This document shows positions 21,736-32,414 of a stretch of DNA of 64,000 nucleotides, one piece after another. Position numbers and translations under genes: made by a program. Origin of the DNA: Closterium sp. Naga37s-1 (lineage: Eukaryota > Streptophyta > Zygnematophyceae > Desmidiales > Closteriaceae). The notes under the pieces are model-generated. The model had not been told where the DNA came from, did not search any database, and saw only the letters and a program-made list of their open reading frames with translations. The stretch spans positions 5,001 to 69,000 of the forward strand of contig CANJKZ010001241.1 of the NCBI GenBank assembly GCA_947471745.1. The letters run 5' to 3'. The stretch's first letter is position 1. Each line of letters opens with the position of its first letter.

Positions 21736-24700
21736 CGGCAGACAGGGAGGGGTGGGAGAGCGACGCAGTGGCGCCTCCAAGCAACACGCGCTGCCGCTTT
21801 CTGCGCCGCCTCTCCTGGCGCCGCGTGAGACACACAGGCGAGGGGGACATGGGCGAGGGGGACACGGGCGAGGGGGACACGGGCGTGGCACACACGGGCA
21901 AGGCGACTGCCCGGCCGCCACCCACAGGCACCGTGGATGGCGCGCTGGGCCCCGCTGCACCCTGCGTCTGGCCCGGCCCCACATCGCCCCCTTTTGCCTC
22001 GCGGTGCTGCCCTCCTGCCTCTCCCCCTTGTCTCGCAGCTTCCTCTCTTTGCCGTTTCCGCCACTGCCTCTGCCGCCTCCTCTTGCGCGCCTTGAGAGCT
22101 GCGCTGCAGGCGGCGCTGCCAGCCCCGCCAGCACTGAGGGGCGCCACCACTGCACCGCCCTGCCGCCCGCCATCCCATCCAGCTGCTGCCTCCCCACTGC
22201 TCGCCCCACTGCCATCCTCATTCTCGTCCGCGCCCCCCTCAACTTCCCCCTCCTCCTCGCCATCAACCTCCCCCTCCTCCTCCCCCTCCTCCTCCCCCTC
22301 CTCCTCCCCCTCCTCCTCCCCCTCCTCCTCGCCCTCCTCCTCGCCCTCAACCTCGCCCTCCTCCAGCTTGCTTGCATCAACAGCCCTACTCACCCCATTC
22401 ATGTGCTCCTCACTCTGCCCTCCTTCCCCACATGCCTCCCCCCCTTCCCCTCCCTCTCCCTGCGCATCCCCCCCCTCCCGCACGCTCCCTCCCTGTAGTT
22501 GCTCCTCCCTCGCCCCTTCCCTTCCGACCTTCCTCTCTCCTTCCCTCTCCCTCTCCTTCTCCCTCTCCCTCTCCCTCTCCCTCTCCCTCTCCCTCTCCGT
22601 CTCCGTCTCCGTCTCCCTCTCCCTCTCCGTCTCCCTCTCCCTCTCCCTCTCCCTCTCCCTCTCCCGCTCCCCCTCCCTCGCCACGCCCGCCATCTCCTGC
22701 ACGCCCCTGCCCTCCACACGTCTGCCCGACCATGCTGCCATCCACTCGTCACCTGCGCCCTGCACTGCATCACCTGCGCCCTGCACTGCCTCACCTGCGC
22801 CCTGCACTGCATCACCTGCGCCCTGCACTGCCTCACCTGCGCCCTGCACTGCCTCACCTGCGCCCTGCACTGCCTCACCTGCGCCCTGCACTGCCTCACC
22901 TGCGCCCTGCACTGCCTCACCTGCGCCCTGCACTGCCTCACCTGCGCCCTGCACTGCCTCACCTGCTGCGCCGCCACCAACCCTGCCATGCCCGCTACCC
23001 CCACTGCCACTGGCACCTCTGCCATCTCTTCCCTGCCCGCCGCCCGCATCCTTCGTTGTGACTTCATCTCCTACTTCTCCTCCCTTTTCAAACCCTTCCT
23101 CCATTTCCTCCACACTTGGCTTCCCTCTTCCCTCCTCGCGCTCTTCCACTCCTCCCTCTTCCCCTTCTTCCCCTGGCCTCTCTCCTCCACTCTCTCCTCT
23201 CTCCTCTACCCTCATCTCTCCTCCCTCCGCTCCTCCCTCCCCTCCTTCCTTCCCTATAACCTTCTCATTTCCCTCTTTTCCGCCCATCGCCCCTCCCACC
23301 AGTCCCCTCTCCTCCTGCCCCACCCCTGCCAATCGCCCCACCTCCGCCCGCTGCCCCACCTCCGCCCGCTGCCCAGCCACACACGACTCATCCCGCCCAC
23401 CCGCATCACCCCTCCCTTCAGCGCCTCCCACGCTGCCCTCTCCATTCTTCTCGCCGCCTGCGTCTGTCTCATCAACTCCCTCCCCCCCTCCCTTCCCCTC
23501 GCTGCCTTCACTCCCCTCGCTGTCATCCACCACAACCACATCCTCCTCCCCTTCCCCCTCCCCTTTCCTTTCCCCTTCCCCCTCCCGATCCCCCTTCCCT
23601 TCCCCCTGCCCCTGGTCGTCCTCCGCCCCCTCCGTCTGCCCCTCCGTCTGCCCCTCCGTCTGCCCCTCCGTCTGCCCCTCCGACTGCCCCTCCGACTGCC
23701 CCTCCGTCTGCCCCTCCGTCTGCCCCTCCGTCTGCCCCTCCGTCTGCCCCTCCGTCTGCCCCTCCGTCTGCCCCTCCAGACACCACACGCCATCGGAGGT
23801 GCACGCCCCACCGCCCTGCTCTTGCATCGTCCCGCCCTCCCCAACCACCTCCACCACATCGCTCTCCTCCCTCCCCTCCACCTCCATTCGCTCCTCCCCA
23901 CCCACTCCCTCGCTCTCCACTTCCATCCTCCCAATTTCCTCCTCGCGCTGTTCTGCCTCCACCTCCTCCTCCACCTCCTCCTCCATCTCCTCCTGCATCT
24001 CCTGCGCCTGCCCTACCCCCCCCGGCTGCGCCTCCTGCTGTCCGCCATCGACCGCTGTCTTTTCCGCCAAGTCCTCCTCCCTCACCTCACTCACCTCCCT
24101 CACCCCCACATCACCAACATCCCCCCTTCCCCGCGCCACACCCTCTGCCCCTCCTCCACCCGTTCCACCCGCTCCCATCCCTTCCATCTCCGCGCCACCT
24201 TCCTCCTCTCTCTCCGCTTCCTCCTCTCCCTCCGCTTCCTCCTCTCCCTCCGCTTCCTCCTCTCCCTCCGCTTCCTCCTCTCCCTCCGCTTCCTCCTCTC
24301 CCTCCGCTTCCTCCTCTCCCTCCGCTTCCTCCTCTCCCTCCGCTTCCTCCTCTCCCTCCGCTTCCTCCTCTCCCTCCTCTTCCTCCTCCCCCTCCGCTTC
24401 CTCCTCTCCCTCCGCTTCCTCCTCTCCCTCCGCTTCCTCCTCTCCCTCCGCTTCCTCCTCTCCCTCCGCTTCCTCCTCTCCCTCCGCTTCCTCCTCTCCC
24501 TCCGCTTCCTCCTCTCCCTCCGCTTCCTCCTCTCCCTCCTCTTCCTCCTCCCCCTCCGCTTCCTCCTCTCCCTCCTCTTCCTCCTCCCCCTCCGCTTCCT
24601 CCTCTCCCTCCGCTTCCTCCTCTCCCTCCGCTTCCTCCTCCCCCTCCGCTTCCTCCTCTCCCTCCTCTTCCTCCTCCCCCTCCGCTTCCTCCTCTCCCTC

Positions 24701-27700
24701 CGCTTCCTCCTCTCCCTCCTCTTCCTCCTCCCCTTCCGCTTCCTCCTCCCCCTCCGCTTCTTCTTCCCCCTCCGCTTCCTCCTCTCCCTCCGCTTCCTCC
24801 TCCCCCTCCGCTTCCTCCTCTCCCTCCGCTTCCTCCTCTCCCTCCGCTTCCTCCTCTCCCTCCGCTTCCTCCTCTCCCTCCTCTTCCTCCTCCCCCTCCG
24901 CTTCCTCCTCTCCCTCCGCTTCCTCCTCTCCCTCCGCTTCCTCCTCTCCCTCCGCTTCCTCCTCTCCCTCCGCTTCCTCCTCTCCCTCCTCTTCCTCCTC
25001 CCCCTCCGCTTCCTCCTCTCCCTCCGCTTCCTCCTCTTCCTCCTCTTCCTCCTCCCCCTCCGATTCCTCCTCTCCCTCCGCTTCCTCCTCTCCCTCCGCT
25101 TCCTCCTCTCCCTCCTCTTCCTCCTCCCCCTCCGCTTCCTCCTCTCCCTCCGCTTCCTCCTCTTCCTCCTCTTCCTCCTCCCCCTCCGATTCCTCCTCCC
25201 CCTGTGCTTCCTCCTCCCCCTCCGATTCCTCCTCCTCCTCTGCTTCCTCCTCCCCCTCCGCTTCCTCCTCCCCCTCCGATTCCTCCTCCCCCTGTGCTTC
25301 CTCCTCCCCCTCCGATTCCTCCTCCCCCTCCGATTCCTCCTCCTCCTGTGCTTCCTCCTCCCCCTCCGATTCCTCCTCCCCCTGTGCTTCCTCCTCCCCC
25401 TCCGCTTCACCCTCCCCCTCCGATTTCTCCTCCCCCTCCGATTCCTCCTCCCCCTCCGAGTCCTCCTCCCCCTGCGCTCCCTCCTCGCCCGCACCGCCCG
25501 CGCTGCTGCCAGGCGAGCGGTGCAGCCCCGCCCGCCCAGGCAAGGGCAAGGCCACCTCCACCACGTCGCTCTCCTCCTCGCCCTGCCCCACTCCTTCGCC
25601 CTCCATTCCCTCCTCCTCCTCCTCCTCCTCCTCCTCCTCCTCCTCCTCCTCCTCCTCCTCCTCCTCCTCCTCCTCCTCCTCCTCCTCTTCCTCCTCCAGC
25701 TCCTCCAACTCCTCCGCCCTCACCTCCCGCACCCCCAGCTCACCCAGACCGCCCCACGCCTGGCTCGCTGCATCATCGCGCGCGCCGCCCTCGCACGCAC
25801 GCGCTCGCATCTTGCCGCTGCCCTCATCATCTTCCGCCTCCGCCTCTGCTCTGCGCGCCCCTCTCCCCGCCTGCCCACCATCGCGGCCCACCTGCAGCAG
25901 CCGCTGCCGCCTCTCGCGGCGCCAGCGGGCCTGCGCCACGAGGCGGGCCTCGCCGGGCGTCATGTGGGGGTTCTGCCGCCGCACGCGCCACGTCTCCCGC
26001 TCCACCCACTCTCTCATCGCCGCCCGGTCCACGCCCGCCCCCACCCTCCCTGCCGCCGTCGCCCTCCTGCCGCCCGCACCAGTGGGGTGTGCAGCGGTGG
26101 TGGGTGCGGCAGGGGGGGCCGGGCGGGGGGCGAAGAGGCGCTGCTGCAGGCGGGGGGAACGCCGCGCGCGCTCTGATGGGGCCGAGGGGGCTGAGGGGGG
26201 AGTGGGCGTTGCTGTGGGGGTGGGGTTGGCTGTGGGGAAGGTGGCATGGAGTGGGCGTGGTGACAGAGATGGCTCTCCAGCACTGGCAGCACCCCATACA
26301 GCACCCGCTGCAGCACCCCCTGCAGCACCACCAGCAGCACCACCAGCAGCAGCCCCGCCACTAGCAGCAGCAGCTGCAGCAGAAGCGGCAGCAGCAGTGG
26401 CAGGCACGGACGGCGGGGCAGCAGGCGGATGCGGGGCGGGCGAGGTGGCATCCAGAGCTGGCAGGGGCGAGCGCGGTGGCGCTTGGGTGGCTGCAGGAGG
26501 AGGTGTGGAGGACGGTGCAGCGGCATGGGGACGCGGCAAGGAGGGAGGAGCAGGAGGGGCCGGGCGGGTGGGCAGAGAGCGGAGTGCCTCAGGAACACGT
26601 GCAGCAGAGACAGAGGCAGAGGCAGCGGCAGGGGGCGCAGCAGAGGGGGGAGCAGGGGCAGCGAGGGTGACAGCAGCAGCAGCGGGCGCGTGGAGAGACG
26701 GGTGGGCGGGCGGGGGGGCAGCAGAGAGGGGGGCCATGGCGTGGGGCGGGAGGAGGCGGTGGGGCGAGATGGAGGCGAGGTGGTGGGGCGAGATGGAGGC
26801 GAGGAAACGCAGCTCTGCAAAGGGCACGTCTAGGGGCGCTCCTTCTGCCATGCCATGGCGATGACGTCACCCACATGCATGCACACCCACATGCACGCAC
26901 ACCCACATGCACGCACACCCACATGCATGCACACCCACATGCATGCACACCCACATGCACGCACACCCACATGCACGCACACCCACATGCATGCACACCC
27001 ACATGCATGCACACAACACCCACATGCATGCACACATGCACGCACACATGCACACCAACATGTACTCAAATGCATGCATTCATACGCACATGCACGCGCT
27101 CAAACACAAATGCATGCAAGAAAAAGGAGCACGAGGTTTATCGCCACCACGATCAGAAGGTGCCTCGGGTGCATCGGGTGTGCATCGGGTGTGCATCGGG
27201 TGTGCATCGGGTGTGCATCGGGTGTGCCCTTGACCCCAAGCATCATGCCCTTGACCCCAAGCATCATGCCCTTGACCCCAAGCATCATGCCCTTGACCCC
27301 AAGCATCATGCCCTTGACCCCAAGCATCATGCCCTTGACCCCAAGCATCATGCCCTTGACCCCAAGCATCATGCCCTTGACCCCAAGCATCAGGCCCTTG
27401 ACCCCAAGCATCAGGCCCTTGACCCCAAGCATCATCGGGTGTGCCCGTGACCCCAAGCATCCACCACTTTCTATCTCTCCCACCTTTCCTCCCACGTGCT
27501 TCCCTCCCTCTGCCTCGCATTCTCGCCTCGCCCGCCCGCCTTCCCCGCCCGCCCGCCTGCCCGGTCCGCCCGCCTCACCTGCCAAGCGGCGCAGCGCGTC
27601 GGCCATCTCCGCCAGGCCCAGCTGCACCGTCTCCAGCGCGCCCGCCACCTCCGCGGCCCACATCGCCGCCGCCGCTGCGCCGCCATCCCCATCCGCCCCC

Positions 27701-27750
27701 CCCTCCCCATCTCCGTGCGCCGAGGGATGCGGCGGCGTTTCGGGCTGCAT
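21722..27750 (-). CDS. Two-exon gene for a ~1,764-residue acidic repeat protein
   Basis: Exon 1 (27750-27579) starts ATG and ends at a donor gtgagg. Exon 2 (26844-21722) follows the acceptor tggcag. The split codon is completed in frame (G + AA gives Glu), giving 1,765 codons with the stop. The N-terminus is Ala/Pro-rich. A Trp-rich basic patch ([20 protein letters not shown], about residue 335) is vaguely HMG- or SANT-like. Then come a poly-Glu run, a long EEEAEG repeat, TEGQ repeats, GAGEAVQ repeats, an Arg/Glu tract, and a C-terminus with basic nuclear-localisation-like clusters ([26 protein letters not shown]). Repeat lengths inside exon 2 are multiples of three. Function unknown; a chromatin or nucleolar acidic protein is possible. 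The purine-rich strand also favours chance frames. Confidence 0.5.
22745..22972 (-). repeat. 21-bp coding repeat (GAGEAVQ, about 11 units)
   Basis: Eleven or so 21-bp units encode the heptad GAGEAVQ on the minus strand, with two variants carrying Asp. A period of seven codons preserves the frame. Confidence 0.9.
23628..23776 (-). repeat. 12-bp coding repeat (EGQT, about 12 units)
   Basis: Tandem 12-bp units (cgtctgcccctc on the plus strand) encode EGQT. Two variants encode EGQS. Confidence 0.92.
24198..25480 (-). repeat. 18-bp coding repeat (EEEAEG) array, about 1.3 kb
   Basis: Some seventy 18-bp units (core cttcctcctctccctccg) encode EEEAEG with Ser, Gln and Glu variants in higher-order blocks. 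A pure TCC/GGA tract (about 25611-25690) next to it encodes poly-Glu. Frames on the opposite strand are shadows. Confidence 0.93.
26869..27075. repeat. 16-bp minisatellite in intron
   Basis: Nine to ten units alternating acccacatgcatgcac and acccacatgcacgcac, degrading into cacatgca words after 27010. Confidence 0.93.
27167..27437. repeat. 11-bp and 21-bp minisatellites in intron
   Basis: Six units of tgcatcgggtg pass directly into about ten 21-bp units with core cccttgaccccaagcatc. A final single catcgggtgtg follows at about 27433. Confidence 0.93.
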
Positions 27751-28088
27751 GCTTGCGCGCGTGCCTCCAACAAGCTTGCTGGCCGGCGACGGGCGGGCGC
27801 GAAAACGAGCGACGATGGACGATCGATAACGTTGCGGCGTGAAGCGACGCGGAGCGCGGAGGGGAGAAGCGCGCGGAAGGAGGTGCAGTGGGTAGGAGCG
27901 TCACGCCTTGAAACGACAGCTCGCGGATGACGCTTCAGGTGGCGAACAATTCTATCCCGACGTGAGTTGAGGATCGACGCGGACGGCGCACACGCCTGGG
28001 CTGCGAGATACACGCGCACGACTGGAGTCGGTAGTTGGCGAGCATTACAGAGACATTGAGGCGTGCGGTGAAGCACCGGACTCGACCA
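27751..28088. other. Upstream region of the repeat-protein gene
   Basis: GC-rich with short open frames on both strands and no clear TATA box. It would hold the promoter and 5' untranslated region of the minus-strand gene starting at 27750. Confidence 0.35.
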
Positions 28089-28214
28089 GAGACCAGCAGA
28101 TCTAGTGCCCACACCCGTTATCTACCGGTTTAGAACACCCAATTTCCTAAAGAATTTTTACTTGGTCTATCTTTCATATTGTTATGGGTGCAATGGAACT
28201 AGATAGAGGGTGAC
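28089..28214 (+). repeat. Left fragment of a 165-bp tandem repeat
   Basis: About 121 bp matching the units at 48074-48375 (gaccagcagat.., ctaccggtttagaacaccc.., gggtgcaatggaactagata), lacking one internal block of about 38 bp. The gypsy element inserted at its end, duplicating GTGAC (28210-28214). Confidence 0.85.
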
Positions 28215-28571
28215 TGTAAGGAAAACTCCTTTTCCTTACTTCACGTCCCTGCTCAGCGCGTACACCACTGTTCCCGCCAACAGCACCCAACAGTAGTCCG
28301 TTACCACTCGCGACACTCGCCTCGACACTGTTCCCGCCACTGTTCACGACGCGACCCAACCTCACGGTTCGGTTGGTAACCCGTGCTCCGGACCTCCGCC
28401 TCGACATTTCCCAACCTCGGCGCTAGGCCCGTCGCGCACCCCATTTCCCACACAATACCGATACCACTCTAGTTTCACTATATATTCTTCGCTCATGACT
28501 TCGCTCATTGTACCGGTACTCTTGCTTCGATAATGCAATTCTCACTTGCTCACACAATTGCACTCGTAACA
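28215..28571 (+). repeat. Gypsy-B 5' LTR
   Basis: 357 bp, TG..CA. It contains a TATATATTC box near 28478 and is followed by the primer-binding site. Confidence 0.93.
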
Positions 28572-28756
28572 CTTGGTATTCAGAGCCTACGATCTCTTCG
28601 CGGACCGCACCCACACATTCGCTTCCCCACTATCTCAATTTTTGGGGGGAGGGTAGACGTCTCTTAGCGAAAAAAGCGTTGCCACTCGATGTGCTCTCTC
28701 GTAAGCACGCACGGCCACGATAGAGGCTCTTGCTGAGCTTGCCCGACACCCCCGCC

Positions 28757-28917
28757 ATGGCCGAATTCACTCTCGCGACACTGATACAGGAGCAACTCGA
28801 CCGTCTCGTGAGCCAACTTGAAAATTCGGCACTCGAAGTCGCGACGGTCACGGCGGAACTTGACGCCGCCCGCCGGCAATCTGCGACGAACGCTCCTGCA
28901 CCAACACAGGCACCCGC
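28757..28917 (+). pseudogene. Gypsy-B gag N-terminal fragment
   Basis: An ATG-started frame with a helical, coiled-coil-like N-terminus (LIQEQLDRLVSQLENSALEV) is cut at the Copia-C target site. Skipping Copia-C and one TSD copy, the same frame continues directly at 36155, so both parts were one gag gene when Copia-C arrived. Confidence 0.85.
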
Positions 28918-29065
28918 CAATGTGTCAAACTCATATGCTACATGTTGTGTAGGCTGTAGTGGGGTAGCCCATATGGGGTACAACCCAATAAGGGTTAGTA
29001 CTTGTACCTGTCCTGCTGCTAGTTCATTCATTCCTGCTCGTTAGTTCTTAACATGGTTTCAGAGC

Positions 29066-29938
29066 AGTAGGTCCGTAGGACCGTTTTTTTTCGGGCCCAC
29101 CATTACCTAGTGACCGACTGCAGTTACCGCGTAGCGCTGCCCCGCGCACGCCCTGACCTGCCCCGCGTCGCGCTGCCTCGCGCACGCCCTGCCCTGCTCA
29201 GCGTCGCGCTGCCCCGCGCACGCCCTTACCTGCCCCGCGTCGCGCTGCCTCGCGCACGCCCTGCCCTGCTCAGCGTCGCGCTACCTCGCGCACGCCCTGC
29301 CCTGCCCCACGCCCTGCTACCCTCCGCGTCGTGCCCTGCTGCAGCCCGCGCGTCGCGCTCTGCTGCCCCGCGCGTCGCGCTCTGCTACAGCCCGCGCGTA
29401 GCGCCCTGCTGCCCTGCGCATCGCGCCCTGCTACAGCCCGCGCAGCGCGCTCTGCTGCCCCGCGCGTCGCGCTCTGCTGCAGCCCGCGCGTCGCGCCCTG
29501 CTGCAGGCCGCGCGTCGCGCCCTGCTGCAGCCCGCGCGTCGCGCCCTGCTGCCCCGCGTGTCGCACCCTACTGCAGCCCGCACGTCGCGCCTTGCTGCAG
29601 CCTGCGCGTCGCGCCCTGCTGCCCCTCGCGTCACGCACTGCTGCAGCCCGTGCGCAAGCGCCCTGCCCTGCGCGCGCTGGCGCCCTGCCCTGCGCGCGCT
29701 GGCGCCCTGCCCTGCGTGCGCTAGCGCCCTGCCCTGCGCCAGCGCCCTGCCCTGCGCCTGCGCCCTGCCTTGCCCGCGCCCTGCCTTGCGCTAGCGCCCT
29801 GCCATGCGCCTGCGCCCTGCCCTGCGCCAGCGCCCTGCCCTGCGCGCGCTGGCGCCATGCCCTGTGCCAGCGCCTTGCCCTGCGCCAGCACCTTGCCCTG
29901 CGCCAGCGCCCTGCCCTGCGCCAGCGCCCTGCTAAACC

Positions 29939-29969
<31 letters not shown>

Positions 29970-30236
29970 CAAAACAAAACGGCCCTAGGTACTTCTGCCT
30001 TAGGAGCTACTGCCTGCTGCTGCCTACTACTGCCCTACTCTGGCCGCGCGCCGCCCTGCTCTGGATGCACGCCGCCCTGCTCTGGCCGCGCGCCGCCCTA
30101 CTCTGGCCACGCGCCGCCCTGCTCTGGCCGCGCGCCGCCCTGCTTTGGCCGCGCGCCGCCCTGCTCTGGCCGCGCGCCGCCCTTCTCTGGCCGCGCGCCG
30201 CCCTTCTCTGACCGTGCACTGTCCCGACCTACCCTA
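29066..30236 (+). other. Copia-C GC-rich leader with tandem repeats and A29 tract
   Basis: Instead of a normal gag start, the leader has repeated ccctgctgcagcccgcgcgt-type words (29120-29660), cgccctgccctgcg words (29660-29935), a run of 29 A (29941-29969), then 21-bp units around ccgccctgctctggccgcgc (30040-30210). Open frames across it are low-complexity and not taken as genes. Confidence 0.75.
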
Positions 30237-31415
30237 GTGCCTCCTCACCGCCCTTCCTGCCCTGCGTGCTGCCCTGCTGGTCGCATGACTTCCCTTCACG
30301 GCAGCGGTGGGAGTGATGGCGGCGGTGGCGGCAGCAGTGGGAGTGGTGGCGGCCTCAGTAGCAGTCGCTTTGGAGCTGTTCGGTGGGGAGTTTCTGGTGG
30401 TGGCCAGATGCAACTGCAGCGACGTCCGAGCGAGACCCTTACGCTCCAGCAGCTTCGTGAGTGGTGCGCCCGTAGGTGTTGTGGCGGCGGCAGTAGTGGC
30501 AGTCCCGGTGCAGCTAGTCGGTTGGGAGTTTCTGGCGGTGGCCTGGTGCAGCTGCAGCCGCGTCCGCGCGAGACCCTTACGCCTCAGCAGCTTCGTGAGT
30601 GGTATGCTCAGTGTGGGGGGTCTTTGAGTAGTGCTCGCTCCCCGTACGTCATTCGCACAGGTGATCGTGCTGGTCAGACATGCGGGACACCTGGCCACAA
30701 ACAGTCCCGCTGCTTTTCTTGTCTAAGCGACACCTGGCGTGCAGAGTTTGGCGACGCGGCTGAGCTCCCCCGCTGGCTAGAGCTGCTTAGGTAGGGCGTC
30801 GATGTATTTGCGCTAGACTATGAAGCCATCCTTACTGCCATGTATGCATTGACTGTTAGTGCTGAAAGTGAATGTTACTTGTGTGTGCCGCCCGACCCAG
30901 GTATAGGAACTGCTGCTCTAGGTGCTAGTGAGTCTGCTCTCTCTGGTACTGCGCCTGTTGGGGCCTTGCACACTTCCACGCTTGACTCAGATGCTTCCCG
31001 CTGTTTCTTTCGCGACAGTACCACAGCCACACCACTCCCTGCACCTGTTGCTGTCAGACTGGCTGACCCCTCAGGGGGCCCAGTTCTTGCTCGTTCTACC
31101 ACTGTTCTCCCGTGTCCAGCGGTTCCGTCCGGCTCACTCTCAGGTCTTCACCTCCCCTCGTTCTCTACAGACTTGGTGAGTACCGCTGCCCTCCAGGATG
31201 CGATGGTTGATTCCTTTACTCATGGGGGTCAGCGTGTGTCGATGTGCACGTGTACACGGACGGGCTGTCACCTGGCCACGTTCACCCGTCGGCCTGGGTC
31301 GAGTCTATACACACTGAATACTGAGCCTCCCCATGTAGCTGCGTCTGCGTCCGCGTCAGGTCAGCTTGCGGCCCCCTGCTCGTGTCGCGCCCTGTCGCAC
31401 CAGACTCTCCTTTGA
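30237..31415 (+). pseudogene. Copia-C gag C-terminus, protease and pre-integrase
   Basis: The gag part has two QQLREWYA-type modules (about 30440 and 30585) and a defective zinc knuckle (TCGTPGHKQSRC). A TAG at 30792 ends it. After that come the protease with TLDSDASRCFFRD (Gly of DSG replaced by Asp) and the pre-integrase region (SMCTCTRTGCHLATFTRRPG). No UBN2-type capsid domain is visible, so gag is shortened or replaced by the leader. The frame ends at 31415, where the finger WHHRLGYPS falls in another frame. Confidence 0.85.
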
Positions 31416-32379
31416 CACCACCGCCTTGGTTACCCCTCCCTGCTACGCCTCTGTGGCATGCACTCCCGCTACCATGTCTCTAGTCTACCCAGGTCTCTGC
31501 CTGCCCTCCCACGCTCGTCTGCCCCGCTCTGTCTTCCTTGCATCGAGGGGCGGCAGCGCGCCGCTCCTCAATCCTCCTCGTTTCCCCCAAACAGAGGCTC
31601 CCTTGCAGACTCTTCATATGGACGTGTGGGGCCTAGCCTGCGTCCGTGGACAGGGCCGCGAGCGATACTTTCTGCTGGTTGTTCACGACTACTCGCGTTA
31701 CACCACGGTCTTCCCCTTGCGCCGCAAGGGGGAGGTCCCTGATGTCTTGATCCCTTGAATCTGCACTGTCCGTCTCCAGCTTCGCGAGCGGTTCCACTCG
31801 GAGTTTCCTGTCCTGCGTCTGCACTCTGACAGAGGTGGTGAGTTTGCCTCCGACCTCTTGCGGGACTTTTGTCGTGGGGAGGGCATCCGCCAGACGTTCA
31901 CGCTTCCGGCCTCTCCGCAGCAAAATGGGGTTGCTGAGCGCCGCATTGGCTTAGTCATGGAGGTCGTTCGTACCTCCATGATCCATGCGGCTGCCCCCCA
32001 TTTTCTGTGGCCATTTGCAGTCCAGTACGCTGCGCATCAGCTCAACCCCTGGCCCCGTGTCTCCTTGCCGGAGACCTCGCCCACACTGCGTTGGACAGGG
32101 GAGGTTGGCAATGCGTCGGTGTTTCGGGTCTGGGGATGTCGTGCCTTTGTTCGCGATGCTTCCGCGGACAAGCTCTCCTCCCGCGCTGTTCCCTATGTCT
32201 TCCTTGGCTTTCCCCCTTACGCGTCTGGCTGGCAGTTTTACCACCCCACCACGCGCCGTGTCTTCCCTTCTCAAGATGTCACGTTTGACGAGTCGGTCCC
32301 CTCTTACCGTCTCTTCCCCTACCGCACTGCCCCTCTCCCCCCCCGCCGCTCTTCCTCGCTCCAGGTCCCTCCCCGGTAG
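31366..32379 (+). pseudogene. Copia-C integrase
   Basis: The integrase is broken over frames: finger and start (to about 31620), LQTLHMDVWGLACVRG with the first Asp (about 31600), a TGA near 31756, then SDRGGEF and the frame 31858-32379 with SPQQNGVAERRIGLVME (Glu). The region ends with FRVWGCRAFVRDASADKLSSR and VFLGF typical of copia. A stop at 32379 precedes the linker frame. Confidence 0.88.
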
Positions 32380-32414
32380 ACCCCCTCCCCCCTCAGGGTC
32401 CTACTCCTTCGGGT

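Larger units (their letters stand above)
26845..27578 (-). other. Minisatellite-rich intron of the repeat-protein gene
   Basis: GT (27578-27577) to AG (26846-26845), 734 bp. It contains a 16-bp array (26869 to about 27020, unit acccacatgcacgcac), an 11-bp array (27167-27228, tgcatcgggtg) and ten 21-bp units around cccttgaccccaagcatc (27229-27437). The 16 and 11 periods are not codon multiples, unlike the exon arrays. Confidence 0.55.

Noticed and set aside
20917..22380. Long minus-strand frames across the 20-bp minisatellite (LPRCMPHCPAAC-type repeats)
   Set aside because: A 20-bp period reads through all three frames, so the repeat stays open only because the unit lacks stops. The frame also runs into the Copia-A LTR.
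21768..26864. A 1,698-codon open frame on the plus strand opposite the acidic repeat gene
   Set aside because: It is pure Ser/Pro/Ala/Cys low complexity, the mirror of the Glu-rich repeats. It has no splice partner found in frame, and the minus strand explains the codon-multiple arrays better.
26869..27437. CRISPR-like direct repeats
   Set aside because: Units are contiguous 16-, 11- and 21-bp tandem repeats without unique spacers, in a eukaryotic intron.
29110..29942. Cys/Ala/Pro-rich frames resembling repeat proteins
   Set aside because: Low-complexity leader of Copia-C. The repeats are DNA-level and occur between the PBS and the pol genes.
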